Shown: positions 1 through 7,660 of the stretch, in pieces
Layout of the letters: every line of letters starts with the position of its first letter
Numbering within the stretch: position 1 is the first letter of the stretch
NCBI GenBank assembly: GCA_030647435.1
Contig: JAUSJX010000134.1
Location: 1 to 64,000 of the forward strand
Reading direction: 5' to 3'
Source: Candidatus Rokuibacteriota bacterium
Lineage (GTDB): Bacteria; Methylomirabilota; Methylomirabilia; Rokubacteriales; CSP1-6
DNA length: 64,000 nucleotides
Position numbers and translations under genes: made by a program
Notes under the pieces: model-generated
The model's database searches: none
Told to the model about the DNA's origin: nothing
The model's input: the letters and a program-made list of their open reading frames with translations, nothing else

Positions 1-267
1 CACTGGCTGGTCCGTATCGATATCCGGGCTCTGCTCCACCTGGGACTTCGTCAGCTCCGCGTTGATGCGCTTGCCGTCCCAGTCGATGGCACGGAGCGCC
101 ATCGGCGAGATCAGCACCTTTCGACCGGGCAGCCAGCCGCCGGTGTCGACGACCAGATGGCGGACCGTGAAGCTCGTGTCGTCGAAGTAGAAGGCGTCGA
201 CCCGTCCGATGTCGCCATCGGTCGCGCCGATCGTGAAGCCCTTTAAGTCGTTCATGCTCCTCAGCAT
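1..267 (-). CDS. PRC-barrel domain protein (3' end outside window)
   Basis: The first 89 codons of a PRC-barrel protein; the gene runs off the left edge. The N-terminus (MLRSMNDLKGFTIGATDGD) and the stretch VRHLVVDTGGWLPGRKVLIS are typical of the stress-type PRC-barrel family, and the same family occurs at 8747-9370. The start ATG at 267 was chosen because it follows a purine-rich ribosome site (AGGGGGAAGAG) and matches the paralogue start MLRGISDLK. PRC-barrels are small beta-barrel domains whose role in this family is unknown. Transcription probably starts at the operator promoter at 365-409. Confidence 0.85.
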   Translation of the reverse strand, partial: MLRSMNDLKGFTIGATDGDIGRVDAFYFDDTSFTVRHLVVDTGGWLPGRKVLISPMALRAIDWDGKRINAELTKSQVEQSPDIDTDQPV

Positions 268-364
268 CGCTCTTCCCCCTCTGATGGACCGGCGGGTCCC
301 TCGGTACTTCGTTTGGCGGGCATCCAACGTGTCCCGTCGAGGTCCTGGCTACAGGCACACCCTC

Positions 365-409
365 ACTCTAGTCCGCGCCATCCAGCTTCCCTATTGGACC
401 TTGGTCTAC
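365..409 (-). promoter_or_regulatory. 7-2-7 palindrome operator/promoter 1 (PRC-barrel gene)
   Basis: Inverted repeat at 394-409: half-sites TTGGACC and GGTCTAC around a 2-bp centre, one arm imperfect. On the minus strand the -10-like hexamer TAGAGT (370-365) follows 23 bp later. The same arrangement recurs at eight other places in this window. The palindrome centre lies near -43 relative to the predicted start, where class II activators of the LuxR/FixJ type bind. The rest of the 268-576 gap shows no gene. Confidence 0.75.
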
Positions 410-576
410 CCTAACTGCCCGACGGATCGTCGCAAGCCCGTGGACAGCTATGAGCGCCATCGTATCCTGCTGTGCTCGTAGTAGGCGATGGCGTCGGCAC
501 AACGCTCCTGACGGTCGTACTCGATGCCGATATTGGCGAGGGCCGTCGCCTGGGGGACGCGTGACTCCAGCGCCCG

Positions 577-765
577 CTACCGAATGCGCAGGTCGCGCAA
601 CGAGCCCAGGACACCGAACCCCTGCAACAGCCAGATGACGACCACGATGACGACCACGACGTTGAGGATCGTCTTGATCTTCGAATCCATCGGTACGTAG
701 TTGTTGAGGAGCCAGAGCAAAACCCCGACGACCACCAGCGTGATGATGACTCCGATCAAGCTCAT
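577..765 (-). CDS. Small membrane protein, Thivi_2564-like
   Basis: A 62-aa protein with two hydrophobic helices (residues 3-22 and about 32-52) joined by a short polar turn (NNYVPMDSK). The pattern MSLIGVIITLVVVGVLLWL followed by NNYVPMD resembles the small membrane family annotated Thivi_2564 in stress gene neighbourhoods; function unknown. It is the last gene of a minus-strand series of five small genes (lmo0937-like, BON, YtxH-like, DUF3185-like, this one). A good purine-rich ribosome site (GAGAGGAGCGG) precedes the ATG. Confidence 0.75.
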   Translation of the reverse strand: MSLIGVIITLVVVGVLLWLLNNYVPMDSKIKTILNVVVVIVVVIWLLQGFGVLGSLRDLRIR

Positions 766-843
766 GTCCGCTCCTCTCTCATTACTGCACGACGAAGCGT
801 GTGGTCCCGCGTGACGGTCGGTCGCCCATGGCGACGGTCACTC

Positions 844-1065
844 TTACGACTTTCGGGCTCCGACGATGACCAACACCACGCCGCCGGCAAGCGCCAGGGC
901 GCCGACGATCGGGGGCAGGGGAATGCTCTTTTTCTTGTCGACCGAGGCCTTGAGCGGTCCCAGGTCAATGACCTTCTCGCGCGTCGTATACGTGATGCCC
1001 TGATAGGCCAGGGCGGGCACGCCGAGAATGATCAGGGCGACACCGACAAGGGTCACGGGTTTCAC
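844..1065 (-). CDS. Small two-helix membrane protein, DUF3185-like
   Basis: A 73-aa protein with an N-terminal hydrophobic helix, a conserved middle (AYQGITYTTREKVIDLGPLK) and a second C-terminal helix starting at IPLPPIVGALALAGG. It is a paralogue of 10720-10944, which shares the YQGITYT.RE...LGP.KA motif. Such proteins are often annotated DUF3185-like; no function is known. It starts 4 bp after the stop of the YtxH-like gene, so co-transcription is likely. Confidence 0.8.
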   Translation of the reverse strand: MKPVTLVGVALIILGVPALAYQGITYTTREKVIDLGPLKASVDKKKSIPLPPIVGALALAGGVVLVIVGARKS

Positions 1066-1069
1066 GGCG

Positions 1070-1378
1070 CTATTCTCCCTCGCGTGGTCGTGCTTCTCCG
1101 GCTGCTGGTGCCGGACGAATCGCCTCCTGCCCGGCCCGGAGAGCCTCGCTCACATGCTCCTTCGTGTCCTGCAAGAAGTCGTCGGCCCGACGCAGGGCAT
1201 CGCCGCCGCGGTCCAGCACCTTCCCAGCCGTCTCCTCTACCGCCCGAACGCCCTCCGCTGCCGTCGTACGCACCCCGCGCGTCTTGTCCTCCACGTACGC
1301 CTCCATCTCCCGTCCCCACAGCCACACGACGGCTGCCCCCATGATCGCTCCCAGGACAAAGGCCCCACTGGTTCGCAT
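1070..1378 (-). CDS. YtxH-like membrane-anchored helical protein
   Basis: A 102-aa protein: one N-terminal transmembrane helix with a glycine motif (GAFVLGAIMGAAVVWLWG), then a long charged amphipathic helical region (about 25-85) of Lys/Glu/Asp/Arg-rich heptads and a Pro/Ala tail. This layout is that of YtxH/gas-vesicle-like general stress proteins. It sits between the BON lipoprotein and the DUF3185-like gene on the same strand with tight spacing. Assignment rests on architecture more than on a signature motif. Confidence 0.7.
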   Translation of the reverse strand: MRTSGAFVLGAIMGAAVVWLWGREMEAYVEDKTRGVRTTAAEGVRAVEETAGKVLDRGGDALRRADDFLQDTKEHVSEALRAGQEAIRPAPAAGEARPREGE

Positions 1379-1435
1379 CGCGGTCCTCCTCGTTGGCGAG
1401 TTCAGACGATCCCGTTGCGACGGCTCGATCTGCCG

Positions 1436-1747
1436 TCACTTGATCCGCATGTCATTCTTGACGGACTTCACGCCCGCGACGCCGCGGGCGACTTGGACCG
1501 CCTTGTCGATGTCCGCCTGAGACCTGACGAAGCCGCTCAACTGGACCACGCCCTTGAACGTTTCGACGTTGATCTCGTTGACCTTCAGGGTGGCGTCGTT
1601 GAAGATCGCCGCTTTCACCTTCGTCGTGATCACGGAGTCATCGACGTACTCTCCGGTCCCCTCTTTCGTTGCCGTCGACCCGCACCCCCAGGCCGACGCC
1701 AATACGATGGTGAGGATAAGGATTCCGAACCCTCTCAGTGGTCTCAT
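1436..1747 (-). CDS. BON-domain lipoprotein
   Basis: A 103-aa exported protein. Residues 1-21 form a signal peptide ending in a lipobox-like SAWGC, so Cys22 is a probable lipidation site. The rest is one BON domain: DDSVITTKVKAAIF, VETFKGVVQLSGFV and VARGVAGVKSVKNDMRI are the hallmark segments. BON domains bind phospholipids and occur in osmotic or envelope stress proteins (OsmY type). The start ATG at 1747 was preferred over longer in-frame starts because it opens the signal peptide. Confidence 0.9.
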   Translation of the reverse strand: MRPLRGFGILILTIVLASAWGCGSTATKEGTGEYVDDSVITTKVKAAIFNDATLKVNEINVETFKGVVQLSGFVRSQADIDKAVQVARGVAGVKSVKNDMRIK

Positions 1748-1856
1748 GGCCAGCCCTCCATTCGAATGACGATCAAGGTGAACATCGTTCTCGTCGTAGA
1801 GCGCGACCTCGTGCGGCGCCGGCGTCAGTCCCACCGCGCACCTCACCGCGGCGCCG

Positions 1857-2006
1857 TCAGATGGTTCGGCGGCCGCCAATGAACTGGAACACGACGACGA
1901 TGACGGCGACCACCAGCAACAGGTGGACCAACCCACCGGCCGTGTACGAACTGACCATGCCGAGCGCCCACAGCACCAGAAGAATCACAGCAATCGTCCA
2001 CAGCAT
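1857..2006 (-). CDS. lmo0937-like small membrane protein
   Basis: A 49-aa, almost wholly hydrophobic protein: MLWTIAVILLVLWALGMVSS, a glycine turn (YTAGG), a second helix (LVHLLLVVAVIVVVFQF), then GGRRTI. This matches the lmo0937 family of tiny two-helix membrane proteins, common in stress islands and of unknown function. A strong ribosome site (GGGAGGGTGCC) precedes the ATG. It appears to be the first gene of the minus-strand series running to 577. No 7-2-7 operator lies upstream; the conserved repeat at 2078-2125 lies about 75 bp upstream instead. Confidence 0.8.
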   Translation of the reverse strand: MLWTIAVILLVLWALGMVSSYTAGGLVHLLLVVAVIVVVFQFIGGRRTI

Positions 2007-2077
2007 GGCACCCTCCCTTGAAGTCGTCCACGGCATCGTGATTTGCCTCTATCTGTCGCCCGAACGCCGCGCGGATT

Positions 2078-2125
2078 GCGCGTAGGTAACATAACGCCTG
2101 TTCTCGGACCCGGCGGCCCTGGGTG
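2078..2125 (-). repeat. 48-bp dispersed repeat, copy A
   Basis: Read on the minus strand this segment matches 52311-52358 at about 42 of 48 positions, including the blocks GGTCCGAGAAYAGGC and TTATGTTAC. Copy A begins about 10 bp after homology to the desaturase remnant at 2135-2302 ends, and both copies lie upstream of small stress-type genes. It could be a promoter or the end of a mobile element; the sequence alone does not decide. Confidence 0.7.
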
Positions 2126-2134
2126 CCCGTGGTT

Positions 2135-2302
2135 CTGGCCCGTGGTGAGCCAGAGGATCGTCCGAAAACAGACGTCGGCAGCGGGATGCAATCGCAGGGC
2201 TCGATGAGCGTGACCACGATGCAGGTATATAGACGTCGCAATGGCGGCGAGCTGCGCAAGCGCCAGGGCGACGAGCGGGGCGATCCACAGGTGATATGTC
2301 AT
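2135..2302 (-). pseudogene. Fatty acid desaturase N-terminal remnant
   Basis: About 56 codons starting MTYHLWIAPLVALALAQLAA resemble the beginning of a membrane acyl desaturase. They include a transmembrane helix, the first histidine box (YLHRGHAHRALRLHP) and WLTTGQ, after which homology stops. Full-length enzymes run to about 300 aa with two more His boxes, all absent here. The break falls next to repeat copy A, which suggests insertion or deletion at that point. It cannot encode a working desaturase. Confidence 0.65.
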
Positions 2303-2394
2303 CGTATCCTCCGGTCGCGTGTGCGTGGACAACACGCCGAGAAGGCTCACCCCTCGCTAACATGACCCTGCCTCGTCAGGAGTCGCACGATGGC

Positions 2395-2583
2395 CTATAC
2401 CTCGACGATTTCGATGCTATGGGCAGCCAGCCAGTTGCACACCCTCGTCCACGAGTCGGGCGCCCGTTGCTCCCAAGCCCTCACGCTTTGGGCCGGAATG
2501 ACCAGAAGCGGCAACTTGTTTCGGTGGGCCGCCTCGACGATCCGCGCCAGATCGGTCCGCGAGGATCGTAGCTCCGCGACCAA
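2395..2583 (-). CDS. Hypothetical 62-aa protein
   Basis: A short protein starting MVAELRSSRTDLARIVEAA and ending LAAHSIEIVEV, soluble and without a signal peptide. I do not recognise the family. It lies 18 bp downstream of the receiver-like gene at 2601-3056 on the same strand and could be its operon partner. The amphipathic helix-strand pattern (HRNKLPLLVIPAQSVRAW) looks coding, but there is no strong ribosome site, so it is only moderately supported. Confidence 0.45.
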   Translation of the reverse strand: MVAELRSSRTDLARIVEAAHRNKLPLLVIPAQSVRAWEQRAPDSWTRVCNWLAAHSIEIVEV

Positions 2584-2600
2584 CTCCGCGGTTGTTATGG

Positions 2601-3056
2601 TCAGCCTCGTGGCGACAATGCCATCGTCGCTCGATGTTCACCGGCCTGTGACTTCTTGAGAGTCAGAAGCGCGACGACCCCGGCCAGCCGGCTCAGAGCC
2701 ACCGGCTTCGGGACGTGATATTGAAAGCCGGCTCGCAGTGTGGCCAGCCGGTCCTCTGCCGTGGTCAGTCCCGTGAACGCCGCCGCCGGGACGTCGCCTC
2801 CCTGGTCGGGCGGCAGCTTCCGCACCTCTTGAATGAGCCAATAGCCGTCCTTGTCGGGCATGGAAAGGCTGCTCACGAGAGCGTCCGGCCTTGCTCGTTT
2901 GAGGATGGCCAGGCCCGCGACGGCGGAATCGACGGCCGTCACATGCGCGCCGCATTGCCTAAGGACATCGGCCACGACTTCTCTGACCTGAGGCGCGCCT
3001 TCGACGAGGAGCACCCGAACGCCATCGAGACGTGGAGTCCCGGTCCAGACATTCAT
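2601..3056 (-). CDS. Degenerate response-regulator receiver (Asp replaced by Ser)
   Basis: A 151-aa single receiver domain, paralogous to 7897-8571. The order of conserved parts is VRVLLVEGAPQ (acidic pocket reduced), RPDALVSSLSMPDKDGYWL and AAAFTGLTT, then HVPKPVAL. The Thr and Lys of a receiver are present, but the phosphoacceptor position (residue 63, normally Asp before the x-M-P) is Ser. It therefore probably cannot be phosphorylated in the usual way. The start ATG at 3056 was chosen because the -10 element lies at 3087-3092, overlapping the longer alternatives. No output domain is present. Confidence 0.8.
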   Translation of the reverse strand: MNVWTGTPRLDGVRVLLVEGAPQVREVVADVLRQCGAHVTAVDSAVAGLAILKRARPDALVSSLSMPDKDGYWLIQEVRKLPPDQGGDVPAAAFTGLTTAEDRLATLRAGFQYHVPKPVALSRLAGVVALLTLKKSQAGEHRATMALSPRG

Positions 3057-3086
3057 TGTGTCACACGACCCGATCGCATAGCCCAC

Positions 3087-3131
3087 AGTCTAGTCGACAC
3101 AAACCCGGCCATCTATTAGACCTTGGTCCAA
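3087..3131 (-). promoter_or_regulatory. 7-2-7 palindrome operator/promoter 2
   Basis: Inverted repeat at 3116-3131 (plus strand TTAGACC-TT-GGTCCAA), followed on the minus strand after 23 bp by TAGACT (3092-3087). The predicted start near 3080 leaves about 24 bp of leader before the ATG at 3056 of the degenerate receiver gene. Same layout as the other copies in this window. Confidence 0.8.
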
Positions 3132-3262
3132 TGCTTGGCCGCGAAGCGGCGCCGGGCGCCCGACACAGGCGAATCGCATGGGTGGACGCGTACGAGCTGA
3201 GATGACGCGAGGCCCGCGCTCGACCGCGACACCGGTGACGTCACCGACGTTGGCTTCGGGTC

Positions 3263-3673
3263 TCAGCCGGCGAGCCGGAGAGCGCTCGGCTCCTGAAGTC
3301 GCCGTTCGATCATCTGCCAGTCGATGTTCCGGAAGAAGGCCTCGATGTATTTGGCTCGTTCCGTCGCTTTGTAATCCCGCATGAAGGCGTGCTCCCACAC
3401 ATCCATCACCAGCAGAGGCCTGAAGCCCGCTGGCACGCCGTCGTGATGGAGAGTGACCCAGTGATTCGTCAGCCAGTGCGTAACCGGATCCTCAAAAAGG
3501 ATGCCCCAGCCGACGCCACGCAGCTCACCGATCGCGTGGAAGGCCGCCTGCCACTGCTCGACGGAGCCGAAGGACTCGGTGAGGGCGGCCGCCAGACGGG
3601 AGCCGCTCGCCGGTGTCAGCTCGGCGGCCGGGCTGAGACCCGAGACCACCATGCTAACCGGTTCATGGGGCAA
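3263..3673 (-). CDS. Fe/Mn superoxide dismutase C-terminal domain only
   Basis: 136 codons matching the C-terminal alpha/beta domain of Fe/Mn superoxide dismutase: FGSVEQWQAAF, GVGWGILF, HDGVPAGFRPLLVMDVWEHAF and the final YIEAFFRNIDWQMIERR. The Asp and His metal ligands of DVWEHAF (about residues 91 and 95) are present. The N-terminal helical domain, which supplies the other two His ligands (full length about 195-200 aa), is missing, and the short upstream gap holds no room for it. The 5' end is uncertain because a TAGCAT hexamer overlaps the first codons. It may be a non-catalytic relic or a specialised short form. Confidence 0.7.
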   Translation of the reverse strand: MPHEPVSMVVSGLSPAAELTPASGSRLAAALTESFGSVEQWQAAFHAIGELRGVGWGILFEDPVTHWLTNHWVTLHHDGVPAGFRPLLVMDVWEHAFMRDYKATERAKYIEAFFRNIDWQMIERRLQEPSALRLAG

Positions 3674-3680
3674 GTGAATA

Positions 3681-3725
3681 TTGGACCTTCGTCCAATGGG
3701 CAGACGGGTCGGCCGCGACTAGAGT
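3681..3725 (+). promoter_or_regulatory. 7-2-7 palindrome operator/promoter 3
   Basis: Inverted repeat at 3681-3696 (TTGGACC-TT-CGTCCAA) and TAGAGT at 3720-3725, 23 bp apart, upstream of the 24-aa membrane peptide gene at 3750. Read the other way, TAGCAT lies about 24 bp away toward the superoxide dismutase fragment, so the operator might work in both directions. Confidence 0.8.
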
Positions 3726-3749
3726 GAAGGAGCAGGAGGGAGGCACACC

Positions 3750-3824
3750 ATGAGCAAAGTGTTCTACGTCATCGGCGTCGTAGTCGTCGCGTTAGCGATC
3801 CTCGGATACTTCGGGCTCCGGTAG
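3750..3824 (+). CDS. 24-aa single-helix membrane peptide
   Basis: A tiny gene: MSKVFYVIGVVVVALAILG followed by YFGLR and a stop. It is essentially one transmembrane helix. A strong ribosome site (GCAGGAGGGAGG) precedes the ATG and the operator promoter at 3681-3725 lies just upstream, which together make it credible despite its size. A close relative (MPSIFYIIGVVVVVLAVLG) lies at 15530 behind another copy of the same promoter. Function unknown. Confidence 0.7.
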   Translation: MSKVFYVIGVVVVALAILGYFGLR

Positions 3825-3894
3825 GGGAGCCAATCGGGTTCGTGCAGTAGAGATAGGGACACCTATACCCCGCGCATGCGGTGGAGAATTGGAG

Positions 3895-4277
3895 ATGATC
3901 GTGGTTAACGAGTGGAACGCTGGGCTGGACCGACCTGTCACGGTTCCGTTTCTTCACGTGGGGCTCGCCGACCAGGTGGACCGACTCAAGCAGGAATCGA
4001 CCTGGCGCACGACTGGGCGGAATGCGATCACGTTGACCAAGGAGCCCACGCTGCGCCTGGTATTGCTGCTGCTCGGGAAACGCACCAAGATGCCCGAGCC
4101 TCGGGCGGCCGGACCCCTGACTCTGCACGTCCTGTCTGGCTCGGTGCGTTCCGGGCGGGGGACCGCACGGAAGAGGTCGGGTCTGGTGAGATCATCGTGC
4201 TCGAATCTGCCATTGGGCACGAGGTAGCGGCTCTGGAGGAGAGCGCCTGTCTGCTCACCCTTGCCAACGCCTCCTAG
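3895..4277 (+). pseudogene. Frameshifted small cupin
   Basis: Reads as a single-domain cupin of about 120 aa. The first part has the helix-strand pattern TGRNAITLTKEPTLRLVLLL and GPLTLHVLSGSV in one frame. After about 4148 the protein continues in the -1 frame as RAGDRTEEVGSGEIIVLES and ALEESACLLTLANAS. One missing base near 4148 explains both halves. Uninterrupted members end exactly this way. It could be real decay or a sequence error; no metal-binding histidine motif is obvious. Confidence 0.6.
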
Positions 4278-4615
4278 GAAGCGAAAGCGAGAAAGCGTAG
4301 TGTCGTGCCACGCACGAGAGGTCTGCGCGCCTCGCATCCTGGCCGACATCTCCCGCAAGGCGATCGCGCAGCTGCGGTGGGCCGTCCAGGACCGCCGGGT
4401 TGCCGGTCCGCACGGAGATGCCGGAGGAGGTGTACCAGTTCATGAGCCTCTTCCCGCGGTCCACGCGCACGCGGCCGTCGGTCGAGCACGTCCCGCTGCC
4501 CTACCGGCCGGGTCCGGGGCGGACGCCCTTCAGTAGCTGAGCGCGCCGGGCCCTCCGGCGCCGGCGATTGACTGTTGGCGCCGTCGCTGTACCGTGAAGG
4601 GAGGAGGAGAGAACG
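4278..4615 (+). other. Intergenic stretch without a confident gene
   Basis: A 338-bp gap between the cupin remnant and the aldehyde dehydrogenase. A short reading frame (about 4410-4538) gives RTEMPEEVYQFMSLFPRS and a Pro/Arg-rich end. It has no ribosome site and I cannot assign it; it may be the tail of a degraded gene. A ribosome site (GGGAGGAGAG) for the next gene closes the interval. Confidence 0.4.
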
Positions 4616-5980
4616 ATGAGCATTCAGTCCGTCAATCCCGCGACCGGGGAGGTGCTCCAGACTTTCAGCGCGACATCGCCGGCGGAGCTGGAGCGGATCA
4701 TGACGCGGGCGCACGCTGCATTCGTCGAGTGGCGCAGCGTGCCGTTCGCGACGCGGGCCGAGCGGATGCGCGACGCGGCGCGGCTACTCCGCAAAGACAA
4801 GACCGAGCACGCCCGCACCATGACCCTCGAGATGGGCAAGCCGATCGTCCAGGCCGAGGCGGAGGTGGACAAGTGCGCGTGGGGCTGTGACTACTACGCG
4901 GATCACGCCGAGGACTTCCTCGCCGAGCAGCCGCGCGAGACCGACGCGTCGAGGAGCTACGTTCGCTTCGATCCGCTGGGGCCCGTGCTGGCGGTGATGC
5001 CATGGAACTTTCCCTTCTGGCAAGTATTCCGGTTCGCGGCGCCCGCCCTCATGGCCGGCAATGCCGGGATCCTGAAGCACGCGTCGAACGTGTCGCGATG
5101 CGCGCTGGCCATCGAGGCGATCTTCCGGGACGCGGGCTTCCCCCAGGGACTCTTTTCCACCGTGCTGCTCGAGTCGGCGGCGGTCGCTCCCCTCATCGCG
5201 GACCCGCGCGTTGTGGCCGTGACGCTCACCGGCAGCGACCGGGCCGGCAGCGCCGTGGCGGGGCAGGCCGGTCGCGAGATCAAGAAGACGGTGCTCGAGC
5301 TCGGCGGGAGCGACCCCTTCGTGGTCATGGAGGACGCCGATCTCGCCATTGCGGCGAAGGCGGCGGCGGACGCACGCCTCGTCAACAGCGGCCAGAGCTG
5401 CATCGCCGCCAAGCGCTTCATCGTCGTCGAGGCGGTGGCGGACCGGTTCTCGGAGCGATTCGGCGACGAGCTCCGGTCGCGCCGGATGGGGGATCCATTG
5501 TCGCGCGAGACCCAGGTCGGTCCGCAGGCGCGGATCGATCTCAGGGACGCCCTCCACCAGCAGGTGGAGGAGTCCATCAGACTCGGGGCCAAGTGTCTCC
5601 TGGGTGGCGAGATTCCACCTGGCAGGGGCGCCTTCTATCCGCCCACCCTGCTGGCAGGGGTGGACAGGGGCATGCCGGCCTTCGACCAGGAGACGTTCGG
5701 ACCGGTGGCGGCCGTCATCCGCGCGAAGGACGAGGGCGATGCCGTGCGCCTGGCCAACGACTCGTCGTTCGGGCTGGGCGCATCCGTCTGGACGCAGGAC
5801 CGCGCCCGCGCGGAACGGATGGCCGCGCAGATCGAGGCCGGCGCCATCTTCGTCAATGGTGTCGTCAAGTCCGACCCGCGGCTGCCCTTCGGGGGCATCA
5901 AGCGCTCCGGCTACGGCCGGGAGCTCTCGGAGTACGGCATTCGCGAGTTCGTCAACATCAAGTCCGTCTGGATCGCCTAG
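4616..5980 (+). CDS. NAD(P)-dependent succinate-semialdehyde dehydrogenase-type aldehyde dehydrogenase
   Basis: A 454-aa aldehyde dehydrogenase of the short SSADH (Sad/GabD-like) type, oxidising an aldehyde to its acid, probably succinate semialdehyde to succinate. The starting MSIQSVNPATGEVLQTF is characteristic. Key residues: Asn131 in MPWNFPFWQ, general base Glu228 in VLELGGSDPF, catalytic Cys262 in NSGQSCIAAKRF, and the C-terminal PFGGIKRSGYGRELS. The length fits the family (about 455-460). It sits 23 bp upstream of the ThDP enzyme, suggesting a two-gene metabolic unit. Substrate choice is inferred from family resemblance. Confidence 0.88.
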   Translation: MSIQSVNPATGEVLQTFSATSPAELERIMTRAHAAFVEWRSVPFATRAERMRDAARLLRKDKTEHARTMTLEMGKPIVQAEAEVDKCAWGCDYYADHAEDFLAEQPRETDASRSYVRFDPLGPVLAVMPWNFPFWQVFRFAAPALMAGNAGILKHASNVSRCALAIEAIFRDAGFPQGLFSTVLLESAAVAPLIADPRVVAVTLTGSDRAGSAVAGQAGREIKKTVLELGGSDPFVVMEDADLAIAAKAAADARLVNSGQSCIAAKRFIVVEAVADRFSERFGDELRSRRMGDPLSRETQVGPQARIDLRDALHQQVEESIRLGAKCLLGGEIPPGRGAFYPPTLLAGVDRGMPAFDQETFGPVAAVIRAKDEGDAVRLANDSSFGLGASVWTQDRARAERMAAQIEAGAIFVNGVVKSDPRLPFGGIKRSGYGRELSEYGIREFVNIKSVWIA

Positions 5981-6003
5981 GTCATGCTGAAAGCGGCAAT
6001 GCG

Positions 6004-7638
6004 ATGAAGGCGTCCGATCTGATCGTCCGGTGTCTCGAGAACGAGGGTGTCCGCTATGTCTTCGGCCTGCCGGGAGAAGAGATCATGGACATCCTGGATT
6101 CTCTCTTGGACTCGTCCATCACCTTCATCCCGACGCGTCACGAGCAGGGGGCGGCCTTCATGGCCGACGCCTACGGCCGTCTGACGGGGCGCGCGGGCGT
6201 GTGCCTCTCCACGCTCGGACCCGGAGCGACAAACCTCGCCACCGGCGTCGCCGACGCCAATCTCGACCGCGCCCCCCTGGTCGCGATCACCGGGCAGGCG
6301 GGCCGCGATCGGGTCCACAAGGAGTCCCACCAGTACGTCGACATCGTCGAGCACTTCCGACCACTCACCAAGTGGAACACGCGCGTCGAGACCGCGGCCG
6401 TGATCCCGGAGGTGATCCGGAAGGCCTTCAAGCTCGCCGAGTCGGAGAAGCCAGGCGCCTGTCACATCGAGGTGCCCGAGGATGTCGCGGACGAGGCGGC
6501 GGAGGGCACCCCGCTGTCGACCGAGCGGACACGGCGACCGTCCCCGGACCGTCCGGCGCTCCAGACGGCGGCGCGGCTCATCGAGGGTGCGTCCTTCCCG
6601 CTGATCTTCGCCGGAAACGGCGTGGTCCGCGGCAAGGCGTCGAGGGAGCTCCGCGAGCTGGCACGGAGCCACGGCATCCCGGTCGTCCACACGTTCATGG
6701 CCAAGGGCACGATGCCCTACGACGACGAGCTCTGCCTGCTGTCGGCCGGCCTCCAGGCGCGGGACTACATCTCGTGCGGCTTCGACAAGGCCGATCTGAT
6801 CATTGCCGTCGGCTACGACCCGGTCGAGTACGCCCCGAAGTTCTGGAATCCCGACCGGAAGAAGCCGATCATCCACATCGACTTCACCCCGGCGGAGGTG
6901 GACAGCTTCTACCAGTCGGCCGTCGAGATCGTGGCGGACGTGCGGGAAGCCCTCGAGCTCCTCAACGGCCTCGTGAAGGGACAGAAGGACCCGACCCCCT
7001 ATCGCACGCTCCGGCGCGTCATTCTCGAGCAGCTCGAGGAGGGCGCGGCGGATGATACGTTCCCTCTCAAGCCCCAGCGCATCCTCCGGGATCTCCGGGC
7101 GCAGATGGCTCGCGACGACATCCTGATCTCCGATGTGGGCACGCACAAGCTCTGGATCGCCCGGACCTACCCGGCGTATGAGCCGAACACGGTGCTGATC
7201 TCCAACGGCTTTGCGGCCATGGGCTTCGCGCTCCCGGCCGCCGTGTCGGCCAAGCTCGTCCTTCCGGAGCGCCGGGTGGTGGCGGTGAGCGGCGACGGGG
7301 GGTTTCTCATGAACTGCCAGGAGCTCGAGACCGCGCGACGGCTCGGGCTCGCGATCGTCAACGTGATCTTTCGCGACGGCGGATACAACCTGATCCAGTG
7401 GAAGCAGCAGACGCACTACGGCAGGGAATCGGGCGTGACGTTCGGCAACCCGGACTTCGTCGAGCTGGCCCGGGCCTTCGGGGCGAAGGGCTACCGGGTG
7501 GAGTCGGCCCGCCAGCTGAGCCCGATTCTGGCGGAAGCGCTCGCCCAGCCCGGCCCGTCGATCATCGACGTGCCCGTCGACTACGGCGAGAATGCCAAGT
7601 TGACCGCGCGGCTGGGCCGGCTCGTCTGCCCGATCTAG
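6004..7638 (+). CDS. Acetolactate synthase-like ThDP-dependent enzyme
   Basis: A 544-aa thiamine-diphosphate enzyme with the three domains of the acetolactate synthase large subunit family: N-terminal PYR domain with the activating Glu47 (TRHEQGAAFMADAYGR), a central domain, and a C-terminal PP domain with GDGG at 430-433. The usual NN at the end of the Mg/ThDP motif is DGG here. It probably decarboxylates a 2-oxo acid such as pyruvate. No small regulatory subunit gene is adjacent, so a catabolic or stand-alone role is as likely as branched-chain amino acid synthesis. The ATG at 6004 follows the dehydrogenase closely. Confidence 0.85.
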   Translation: MKASDLIVRCLENEGVRYVFGLPGEEIMDILDSLLDSSITFIPTRHEQGAAFMADAYGRLTGRAGVCLSTLGPGATNLATGVADANLDRAPLVAITGQAGRDRVHKESHQYVDIVEHFRPLTKWNTRVETAAVIPEVIRKAFKLAESEKPGACHIEVPEDVADEAAEGTPLSTERTRRPSPDRPALQTAARLIEGASFPLIFAGNGVVRGKASRELRELARSHGIPVVHTFMAKGTMPYDDELCLLSAGLQARDYISCGFDKADLIIAVGYDPVEYAPKFWNPDRKKPIIHIDFTPAEVDSFYQSAVEIVADVREALELLNGLVKGQKDPTPYRTLRRVILEQLEEGAADDTFPLKPQRILRDLRAQMARDDILISDVGTHKLWIARTYPAYEPNTVLISNGFAAMGFALPAAVSAKLVLPERRVVAVSGDGGFLMNCQELETARRLGLAIVNVIFRDGGYNLIQWKQQTHYGRESGVTFGNPDFVELARAFGAKGYRVESARQLSPILAEALAQPGPSIIDVPVDYGENAKLTARLGRLVCPI

Positions 7639-7660
7639 GCTTCAAAGAGACGAAGACGCG

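Noticed and set aside
3090-3398. Open minus-strand frame crossing operator 2
   Set aside because: It is Arg/Pro-rich, overlaps the superoxide dismutase fragment in another frame and would span a promoter, so it is a shadow.
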